From Sutterella sp. UBA4713 (GTDB lineage Bacteria; Pseudomonadota; Gammaproteobacteria; Burkholderiales; Burkholderiaceae_F), in contig DHJT01000052.1 of assembly GCA_002404465.1 (NCBI GenBank), forward strand, positions 1 through 12,513: 12,513 nucleotides of DNA, written 5' to 3'. A program made the translations under genes and the position numbers. The stretch's first letter is position 1, and each line of letters opens with the position of its first letter. The notes beneath the pieces are model-generated. The model saw nothing but the letters and a program-made list of their open reading frames with translations, was not told the DNA's origin and ran no database searches. Below, piece after piece: positions 7,221 to 12,513 of the stretch.

Positions 7221-7364
7221 AAGGGACTTTCTTTCGTAGACTACGCTCCGAAAGTCGAGAAACAGTTCTTGCTTTCAACTCTCCTTAAGAACCAGACAAG
7301 AGGCAGTTGCCTCTTCGGGACTAGTCAGACACCGCTCGGTAGCCATATCGAGCGGTCTTTTTTT
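7221..7364 (+). ncRNA. Candidate structured small RNA or copA leader
   Basis: The 356 bases between metQ and copA (7108-7463) hold no convincing gene. After the metQ terminator, about 140 bases fold as four consecutive hairpins. The first is GACTTTC (7225-7231) with GAAAGTC (7250-7256), enclosing CGTA-GAC-TACG (7235-7245). The second is GTTCTT (7265-7270) with AAGAAC (7287-7292). The third is AAGAGGC (7298-7304) with GCCTCTT (7309-7315) around the loop AGTT. The fourth is a strong intrinsic terminator (7331-7364). It ends independently of metQ and just before copA, so it is either a free small RNA or a leader with an attenuator. I do not recognise it as 6S, SRP RNA, tmRNA or a riboswitch I know. 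The 5' end is a guess based on the first stem; no clear promoter was found. Pairings were found by eye. Confidence 0.5.
7331..7364 (+). terminator. Strong intrinsic terminator upstream of copA
   Basis: ACCGCTCGGTA (7331-7341) pairs with TATCGAGCGGT (7346-7356): 11 bp with one G-U pair and the four-base loop GCCA. One C, then seven Ts (7358-7364), follow. As it lies after the separate metQ terminator and about 100 bases before copA, it must end another transcript, or act as an attenuator in the copA leader. Confidence 0.85.
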
Positions 7365-7368
7365 CGCT

Positions 7369-7401
7369 TACAATGGCCGGAGATGGAAATCATTTTCATC
7401 T
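7369..7401 (+). promoter_or_regulatory. Candidate copA promoter -10 and palindromic operator
   Basis: TACAAT at 7369-7374 is a -10-like element, with no good -35 upstream (the position falls in the terminator stem). Just downstream, AGATGGAAAT (7381-7390) and ATTTTCATCT (7392-7401) form a 10-base inverted repeat around one central C, with a single imperfect pair. Lying about where transcription would start, it has the shape of a repressor operator. Read on the minus strand its core TGAAAAT-G-ATTTCCA matches 11 of 14 specified positions of the Fur 7-1-7 consensus (TGATAATnATTATCA). It does not resemble a CueR operator, which would lie between -35 and -10. The regulator is unknown. Confidence 0.35.
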
Positions 7402-7422
7402 AAGACGGTAACAATAAAGCTT

Positions 7423-7439
7423 CTGACTTTAGTCAGGAG
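7423..7439 (+). promoter_or_regulatory. Hairpin overlapping a Shine-Dalgarno sequence before copA
   Basis: CTGAC-TTTA-GTCAG (7423-7436) is a perfect 5-bp stem with a four-base loop. Its 3' arm runs into CAGGAG (7434-7439), the best ribosome-binding sequence in the region. GGAG is 12 bases before a GTG at 7452 and 24 before the ATG at 7464, so it is not ideally spaced for either. Folding could hide part of this site and limit copA translation. Confidence 0.3.
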
Positions 7440-7463
7440 TTGCTTACCTCTGTGAGTTTTTGT

Positions 7464-9911
7464 ATGAAACAAATCAAATATACCGTCGGCGGAATGCACT
7501 GTGCCGCATGTTCCTCGCGGGTTGAGCGAACGGCTTTAGCCTGCCGGGGCGTTAAAGAGGCAGCCATCAATCTGGTTCGCGGTACGCTGGTTGTTTGCGT
7601 CGATGCTTCGCAATTTTCATCAGACAATCTTTGCAAACAGATCCAAGCGGCCGGCTACAGCGCATCCGAACAATCCGCACGGGACTCCTTGTCAAAAAAG
7701 CCTCGAGAGGCAAGCTGTCAACTTCTTGCCACCGTGGTTGTTGCCGGGCTTCTTTTTGTTCTGGCAATGGCAGGGGAAAAGCTTGCAATCAGCCCGCTTG
7801 TCAACGGTTCGGCTCAAGCCGTACTCGCTGCGACGGTTCTTCTGCTCAACCGTCAGTACTGGCTTGCAGGCTTAAGGGGGCTGGTCAATCGTGCTCCCAC
7901 GATGGATACACTCGTGGCTTTCGGATCGAGTGCCTCGTTTTTCTTAAGCCTCGTTATCTTGATCGCGAACCTCGGAGAGGAGGGGCATCTGTCCTCGGAT
8001 ATCTTGTCACGCCTGTATTTTGATTCCTCAGCCATGATTTATGCGTTTGTCGGCGTCGGCAAATGGCTCGAAGGAAAAGCGCGGGACAAAACGGCCGCCT
8101 CTCTTGAAGCGCTTGCTCGTCAGATTCCTCATGAGGCCGTTCGTTTCATCGGGAATCGAACAGAGCGAGTCAATGTCGAGACCATTCGTCCGGGGGATGT
8201 TTTATTCGTGCGTGCCGGAGAGGCGATTGCGGCCGACGGTGTTGTTGTGGCCGGACAGGCACAAATCGATGAATCGACCTTTACGGGTGAGAGTTTGCCT
8301 CGGGAAGTTCAGACCGGCGACGAACTTTTTTGTTCGACACATGTCGCAGGGGGCTGGGTGCATCTGAAGGTTACGCAGACGGGCATGTCGACCCGATTTG
8401 CTCGGATCCTCAATCTTGTCGATTCCGTGACCGAGTCGAAAGCGCCGATTGAACGCGTTGCCGATAAAGTCAGTGCCGTGTTTGTTCCGATTGTGATGGC
8501 ACTTGCTGCGCTGACGTTTTTCTTGTGGTTGTTATGCGGTTATCCGGCGGAGTTTTCGCTTGTCAATGCGGTTTGTGTGTTGGTGATTTCCTGCCCGTGT
8601 GCTCTGGGCCTTGCAACGCCGGTTGCCGTAACCATTGCAGGGACTCTGGCGGCTCGAAACGGTGTTTTTTTTAAGGATGCCGCAGCTTTAGAGGAAATGA
8701 GTCGCATTGACACGGCGGTTTTGGACAAAACGGGTACTCTGACGGAGGGAAAGTTCTCCGTAACCGCCGTGCGCACGGTTGCCTCCGTTTCTTCGAGTGC
8801 AGTACTCTCGCTTGCCCTTTCCGTCGAGTCTTTCAGTACGCATCCGCTCGCTCAGGCCCTGTGCCGATTCGCTCAAGGACACGGGGCCAAACCCGGTAAA
8901 ACATCGAATTTTTGCGCCGGGCAGGGGATGGTTCGTGCCGATGTGGAAGGGAAAGTTGTCGAGATCGGAAATGCTTCGGCTTTATCACTGACAGCCGAAT
9001 CGATTCCGGAAAATCTTAAGAACGCCGAACCCGGGCAGACGGTTCTGTATCTTCGAGTAAACGGTGTTGTATGCGCGGCATTTTCCTTAAGTGACACGCT
9101 AAAAGATTCGGCATTCGAACTCATTTCCAAATTCCGGCAACTGGGTGTCGATGTGTACATAGCAAGCGGTGATGCCGCATCGGTCGTTCAAGTTGTCAAG
9201 GACAAGCTCGGGTTGAATCACGGAATCGGTCAAATGACACCCGAGGCGAAAGAAGCACTTGTCGAAAAACTGCATCGTCGGGGACGACACGTGCTTTTTA
9301 TCGGGGACGGAATCAATGATGCGCCCTCGCTTGTGCGTGCCGATGTCGGCATGGCTATCGGGGCCGGAACCAATGTTGCCGTAGACTCGGCTGATGTTGT
9401 TTTGGTCAGTTCACGCCTTTCGGATGTAGCCGCTGCGTTAAGCTTGTCACGCGCCGTGATGCGCAATATTCGAGAGAACCTGTTTTGGGCATTCTTTTAT
9501 AACGTTCTGGGAATTCCTTTGGCGGCCGGTGTGCTTTATCCGATGTGCGGTTGGCACTTAAGCCCGATGTTCGCCGCTGCCGCTATGAGTTTAAGTTCGC
9601 TTTGCGTTGTCGGGAACGCAATGCGCCTTTTTGCTTGGCATCCCGAAGCATTTTGCAACGAGAAGGCCGATTGTTCTTTGGTTTCGGAGAAAATTATGAA
9701 GACACAAATTCGTATTGACGGTATGCATTGCGAGCACTGCGCTAAGGCTGCGAGTAAAGCACTCGGTGCTTTGCCCGGTGTTTCATCCGTTTCGGTTGAT
9801 TTGACGAATAAAGCGGCTTTGGTCCAGAGTGTGATGCCGCTTGATGAGAAGGCCGTGCGTGCGGCTCTTGAAAAAGAAGAATTTACCCTTGTCTCAATGC
9901 AAGAGGTTTAA
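7464..9911 (+). CDS. copA: Cu(I)-translocating P1B-type ATPase CopA with fused C-terminal CopZ-like HMA domain
   Basis: The gene encodes 815 residues. Domains in order: an HMA domain with GMHCAACS (Cys13, Cys16); paired helices; the actuator with TGES (274-277); the CPC helix (Cys377, Cys379); phosphorylation site DKTGT (Asp421); HP of the nucleotide-binding domain (His460); GDGIND (615-619 region); last helices with YN (679-680) and MSLSS (708-712); and a second HMA domain with GMHCEHC (Cys756, Cys759). CPC plus YN and MxxSS is the P1B-1 signature, so it should export Cu(I), and perhaps Ag(I), across the inner membrane. A C-terminal HMA domain is unusual; HMA domains are normally N-terminal. 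The start is taken as ATG 7464, where the HMA homology begins, with weak GTGAG seven bases upstream. TTG 7440 and GTG 7452 are alternatives adding up to eight residues. The upstream leader, terminator and palindrome suggest regulated expression. Confidence 0.95.
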   Translation: MKQIKYTVGGMHCAACSSRVERTALACRGVKEAAINLVRGTLVVCVDASQFSSDNLCKQIQAAGYSASEQSARDSLSKKPREASCQLLATVVVAGLLFVLAMAGEKLAISPLVNGSAQAVLAATVLLLNRQYWLAGLRGLVNRAPTMDTLVAFGSSASFFLSLVILIANLGEEGHLSSDILSRLYFDSSAMIYAFVGVGKWLEGKARDKTAASLEALARQIPHEAVRFIGNRTERVNVETIRPGDVLFVRAGEAIAADGVVVAGQAQIDESTFTGESLPREVQTGDELFCSTHVAGGWVHLKVTQTGMSTRFARILNLVDSVTESKAPIERVADKVSAVFVPIVMALAALTFFLWLLCGYPAEFSLVNAVCVLVISCPCALGLATPVAVTIAGTLAARNGVFFKDAAALEEMSRIDTAVLDKTGTLTEGKFSVTAVRTVASVSSSAVLSLALSVESFSTHPLAQALCRFAQGHGAKPGKTSNFCAGQGMVRADVEGKVVEIGNASALSLTAESIPENLKNAEPGQTVLYLRVNGVVCAAFSLSDTLKDSAFELISKFRQLGVDVYIASGDAASVVQVVKDKLGLNHGIGQMTPEAKEALVEKLHRRGRHVLFIGDGINDAPSLVRADVGMAIGAGTNVAVDSADVVLVSSRLSDVAAALSLSRAVMRNIRENLFWAFFYNVLGIPLAAGVLYPMCGWHLSPMFAAAAMSLSSLCVVGNAMRLFAWHPEAFCNEKADCSLVSEKIMKTQIRIDGMHCEHCAKAASKALGALPGVSSVSVDLTNKAALVQSVMPLDEKAVRAALEKEEFTLVSMQEV
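9686..9911 (+). other. Internal ribosome-binding site and start for a free CopZ-like HMA protein within copA
   Basis: GGAG at 9686-9689 is six bases before an in-frame ATG at 9696-9698. Translation from there would give 71 residues, MKTQIRIDGMHCEHCAK..., a complete ferredoxin-like HMA copper chaperone with CxxC (Cys12 and Cys15 of the short form). It ends at the copA stop. Known free CopZ proteins are about 65-72 residues and start just like this. What is seen is a well-spaced Shine-Dalgarno sequence exactly at a domain boundary, which could make a chaperone from the same mRNA as the pump. E. coli copA also makes a small chaperone, there by frameshifting of its N-terminal domain. It could instead be a relic of a copA-copZ gene fusion, no longer used. 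Confidence 0.5.
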
Positions 9912-9921
9912 TGCGACTGTG

Positions 9922-9944
9922 GTCTTCGGGCTTGTCCCGAAGAC
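9922..9944. other. Perfect 9-bp inverted repeat between convergent copA and DUF401 genes
   Basis: GTCTTCGGG (9922-9930) pairs with CCCGAAGAC (9936-9944) around the five-base loop CTTGT. The right arm touches the stop codon of the minus-strand gene, and copA stops 11 bases to the left. It could act on both transcripts, but no T run follows on either strand, so it is not a standard intrinsic terminator. It may block 3' exonucleases or assist Rho-dependent ends. Confidence 0.5.
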
Positions 9945-11164
9945 TATCGGGCCCACGTCAGGTAACTGACAATTGAGAAGATTGTCAGCAAAACGGCCTC
10001 AGCGTAGATACAGCGCGTTAATGTTTTGAAAAAGTCGGCTTTAAAGTAATCCAGAGAAATCATCAAACACACGTGTGTGGGGGTGACCATCTGGCCGCCT
10101 ACACCGAATACCAGGACAAGACCGATTAAATCCAAGGAGCCGTTTGCCACGGCGGCCACAATCGGCATCATCATGGCGACGTGTCCTTGGGACATGCCCG
10201 TGAGCATGCCGATTAAAAAGCTGATGAATGCCAGAATCAGCGGAAGCGGAAGGACCGAGGCATGAAAGCTTTGGACGATTTGGCCGAGGGCGCCGCTTGT
10301 TTCCAAAAGCTGAATAAAGTACAGAATCATCACGACGTCACGCAGAAGTTTCTTTTCCACGGCACCGAGGAAGATATCTTTTAGGCTGACATCTCGTCCC
10401 ATAAAGCGCAAAATCGGATAAAGCAACCCGACGATAATCAGCAGAGAAACGGAAGCCGCAAGTCCGAAGGCCATCGATAGGGCAAACACACCGAATATCG
10501 GCAAGAGAGCCAAGAAAAAGTCAATGCGGTACTTTGCGAGCTTATCTTCCGACGGTTCCTGGGCCGGTTCGACAATCTTTAAGGGCGAAATGAAAAAGAA
10601 CCAGCCGATGGCAAACATCAGCGCACTGACCCAGAGCATGTGCACGATAAGGGCGCTGACGGAAACATTGGCAATTGCGCACGTCAACAGAATGCCCGGC
10701 ACAATGGGATTGGCAAACTCCATGATGTGACGAAACCAGAAGTTAATGAGTGCCTTAGACTCATTGCTGACGGGTTGTCCCTCCGCGATCGTTTGGACAA
10801 TCGGAGCGGAAAACCGGGCGCCGCCGATTGAAGGCAACATGCCGAGAAAAGCCGGCATGACGGCCAGCGTGACTTTCTTGGAAGGAATTAAATGGTGCAG
10901 GTATTGAACCAGGCCGTTGAGAATGCCGCTTTTGCGCATCTCGATTTCCAGACAGACCACGAAGTACAGGGCAAAGAGCAGGTCATAGCTTCTTGGCATC
11001 GAAACCATCGATTTGAAGGCAGCCCAAAGCGATTCGGGGCGACGGTCGAGGATAATCCAAATCAGCAGACCGCCAGACAAAATGGCCGGACCGATCGGAA
11101 CTTTTTTCCGAATCAAAACAACCATTAAGGCAATAGCGACAAGAAGAATGATGTAAATGGACAT
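9944..11164 (-). CDS. DUF401-family integral membrane protein
   Basis: The gene encodes 406 residues with about ten hydrophobic segments and short polar loops. The stretch MLPSIGGARFSAPIVQTIAE (near residue 110) and the later GMSQGHVAMMMPIVAA and MVTPTHVCLMISLDYFK segments match what I know of the DUF401 family (PF04165), which resembles ion-transporter-superfamily carriers with a paired layout and helix-breaking G/P/N loops in both halves. Polar conserved loops in each half (SIGGARFSAP; TGMSQGHV, TPTHVC) fit a transporter. The substrate is unknown, and anion or organic-acid transport is only inference. The start at ATG 11164 has no clear Shine-Dalgarno sequence. The gene follows the LRR-like gene by 17 bases on the same strand, so it is probably in one operon and read by coupling or read-through. 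It converges with copA. Confidence 0.82.
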   Translation of the reverse strand: MSIYIILLVAIALMVVLIRKKVPIGPAILSGGLLIWIILDRRPESLWAAFKSMVSMPRSYDLLFALYFVVCLEIEMRKSGILNGLVQYLHHLIPSKKVTLAVMPAFLGMLPSIGGARFSAPIVQTIAEGQPVSNESKALINFWFRHIMEFANPIVPGILLTCAIANVSVSALIVHMLWVSALMFAIGWFFFISPLKIVEPAQEPSEDKLAKYRIDFFLALLPIFGVFALSMAFGLAASVSLLIIVGLLYPILRFMGRDVSLKDIFLGAVEKKLLRDVVMILYFIQLLETSGALGQIVQSFHASVLPLPLILAFISFLIGMLTGMSQGHVAMMMPIVAAVANGSLDLIGLVLVFGVGGQMVTPTHVCLMISLDYFKADFFKTLTRCIYAEAVLLTIFSIVSYLTWAR

Positions 11165-11181
11165 GATGTGCGCGCAAACGA

Positions 11182-12117
11182 CTAGCAGTTTTTCGACAAC
11201 GTCGGAATTCCGCGGGCCATTCGAATGTCGTTAAAGAAGGAGGCGGGAAACCGAGGGGCCGCCTTAATTTTAAGCGGATCGTGAGGCAACGTTTCTTTCG
11301 GCTCGAACATTCCGTCCACGTCGGTCGGATTCAGACCGCGTAAAAGCCCTTCGGGAACGTTTCGAAGAGGACAGTGCGCAAAGGTCCGCGCAAAACTTGC
11401 ACCGTGAAGACTGTTTGAAAACAGATGTGCAGGCACGCTTTCCAGACCGCTTTCTTCAAATGTTCGATCGAATCGCCAAGCTTTCGTGTTGGTATCAAAA
11501 AGCGTTTCCGGAACACTTTTAAGTGCGCGGCATCCGTAAAACGCTTCGCGAAAGTCCGTGGCATCGACGGCGGCACTGAAAAGCGCGGGATCGACCGATT
11601 CGAGTCCGCTGCTTTTAAAGAGTCCCGTAAAGAGTCGCGCCCGAGTAAGCGGTATAAAGACGAGTTTAGGAATTGATTTTAACTGCGGCAGGCGTGCAAA
11701 TGTTTCCGTTAAATCCATCAATTGGGTATTTCGCATGAAAAGTGCTTGACTGATACGTGTGAGATTCACGGGCGGGTAAGACGGGCACCAAAGCACGGCC
11801 TTGCGCGATAACTTGCCGGTTACCGGATCAATAAGCGGGGGAAGTTCGTCTGTCAGAGCAACGGTTTGTTCCGGAAGCCTTACGGTCGAACAGGGAAGAA
11901 CGCCGTCTACGTCAATTGAGAGTCTGTGGGTTCCTTTTGCGACGGTAAGTTTCACTTGTGTCGGCTTGTCCGAAAGCCACGGGACGGCATCGCTTTGCAC
12001 ATCGTCCAAGGTGTAGTGAATGGACTTTTCTTCCGGAAAAAGGCGTTGCGAGAACGCAAAGCAGACCGGTTCGCGATTTCGCCTGACGGACAGTTCGATC
12101 TTTAATGCGGTTCTCAT
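11182..12117 (-). CDS. Leucine-rich-repeat-like protein (F..C..L..VP..LF repeats)
   Basis: The gene encodes 311 residues with no signal peptide or membrane helix. Residues 1-135 form a non-repeat region, probably beta-rich (VKLTVAKGTHRLSIDVDG), ending in LWCPSYPPVNLT. From about residue 136 there are five to six repeats of 25-27 residues; aligned Phe or equivalent positions fall at 140, 167, 193, 220, 246 and 271. The best repeats read FREAFYGCRALKSVPETLF and FARTFAHCPLRNVPEGLL, consensus F-x-x-F-x-x-C/S-x-x-L-x-S-V-P-x-x-L-F. This is an LRR-type solenoid, likely a binding surface, of a kind known from gut-bacterial and phage-associated proteins. The ATG at 12117 overlaps the upstream stop (ATGA) and has GAGGAAG about seven bases before it, so it is translationally coupled. 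The partner is unknown. DUF401 lies 17 bases downstream. Confidence 0.75.
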   Translation of the reverse strand: MRTALKIELSVRRNREPVCFAFSQRLFPEEKSIHYTLDDVQSDAVPWLSDKPTQVKLTVAKGTHRLSIDVDGVLPCSTVRLPEQTVALTDELPPLIDPVTGKLSRKAVLWCPSYPPVNLTRISQALFMRNTQLMDLTETFARLPQLKSIPKLVFIPLTRARLFTGLFKSSGLESVDPALFSAAVDATDFREAFYGCRALKSVPETLFDTNTKAWRFDRTFEESGLESVPAHLFSNSLHGASFARTFAHCPLRNVPEGLLRGLNPTDVDGMFEPKETLPHDPLKIKAAPRFPASFFNDIRMARGIPTLSKNC

Positions 12118-12513
12118 GCCTTTTCTTCCTCGCTTTGTTCACAAAAGCACTCGATGTCCAGATGACGCGGCATTGCGGCGTAACTGGCCGGTAGCTTTTT
12201 GAGTTTGTAGCAAAAGGCAAACATGGCATCTGCGCAGGTCAAGTGCGGTAGTTCTGAAACGATGTCATCGGGAACATGTGTCAAGTTCACGCAACCGGCA
12301 AAACACTGTTCCAAATTCGTAATGTCCGGATTGTTGTGAAAAAGGCTTTCCGGTAAGTCTGTCAAATTGTTAAATCCTGCTGCCCATCCGCAGTAATCAC
12401 CTCGTTCTCCGAGCGCTCTTAAAAACAAAGGAGGCAAGGGGTCGAGAATTTGTACAAGGGAGTCGAAAAACCGAAACGGTCGAATCGGGTAGGGCGCTGT
12501 CCAATGCATACGT
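12114..12513 (-). CDS. Leucine-rich-repeat-like protein, 3' part of a gene cut by the window edge
   Basis: The frame runs from the right edge to the TGA at 12114. It contains the same 27-residue repeats as the next gene: repeat positions near residues 15, 43, 70 and 97 counted from the Met at 12509, for example LEQCFAGCVNLTHVPDDI and ADAMFAFCYKLKKLPASY. The acidic tail is CFCEQSEEEKA. Repeats begin almost at the Met at 12509, with no room for a non-repeat N-terminal domain like that of the downstream gene, and the frame stays open to the edge. I therefore infer that this Met is internal and that the gene starts outside the window; it could still be a short gene starting at 12509. It overlaps the next gene by four bases (ATGA) and looks like a tandem paralogue of it. 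Its function is unknown. Confidence 0.65.
   Translation of the reverse strand, partial: RMHWTAPYPIRPFRFFDSLVQILDPLPPLFLRALGERGDYCGWAAGFNNLTDLPESLFHNNPDITNLEQCFAGCVNLTHVPDDIVSELPHLTCADAMFAFCYKLKKLPASYAAMPRHLDIECFCEQSEEEKA

Noticed and set aside
7440..7463. TTG 7440 as the copA start
   Set aside because: The ribosome site directly abuts this codon with no spacer, and the HMA homology begins at the ATG at 7464.
11182..12513. The two LRR-like genes as one gene broken by a frameshift
   Set aside because: The downstream gene has a well-placed Shine-Dalgarno sequence, an ATGA overlap and its own non-repeat N-terminal domain, so two coupled genes fit better.

Overview
The window has about 50% GC, densely packed genes and Gram-negative features: a lipoprotein signal peptide, a ParE-type topoisomerase IV subunit and a CopA-type copper ATPase. 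Gene content and protein style suggest a betaproteobacterium, possibly a gut Sutterellaceae-like Burkholderiales. That placement is an inference from recognised families; no rRNA or other phylogenetic marker is present. I see no tRNA, rRNA, CRISPR array, insertion sequence or attachment site.

Left third (1-4005): the 3' end of pdxT (PLP synthase glutaminase) enters from the left edge. It is followed by a LysE/RhtB-type exporter on + and a convergent MFS transporter on -. Divergent from the MFS gene is a 414-residue protein with a degenerate J-like N-terminus and a C-terminal CFI-box-type motif. It converges on a small unrecognised 88-residue protein on -.

Middle (4006-7464): parE (topoisomerase IV subunit B) diverges from the 88-residue gene. 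It is followed by metQ, a methionine-binding lipoprotein with no metN or metI beside it. After the metQ terminator comes a roughly 200-base gene-free stretch rich in hairpins. It ends in a second, very strong intrinsic terminator and is best read as a candidate small RNA or a leader/attenuator for the next gene. A palindromic operator-like site and a hairpin over the Shine-Dalgarno sequence lie between this terminator and copA.

Right third (7464-12513): copA encodes a Cu(I)-exporting P1B-ATPase with one N-terminal metal-binding (HMA) domain and a second HMA domain at the extreme C-terminus. The C-terminal domain has its own in-frame Shine-Dalgarno sequence and ATG, so the gene may yield both the pump and a free CopZ-like chaperone, or may be a recent copA-copZ fusion. 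Converging on it from the right edge is a minus-strand cluster: two tandem leucine-rich-repeat-like genes (the first truncated by the window edge, the pair overlapping by ATGA) followed 17 bases later by a DUF401-type membrane protein.

The genes mostly form independent housekeeping or transport units. The parts most worth a second look are the copA region (leader RNA, operator, internal CopZ start), the LRR/DUF401 cluster and the J-like/CFI-box protein.
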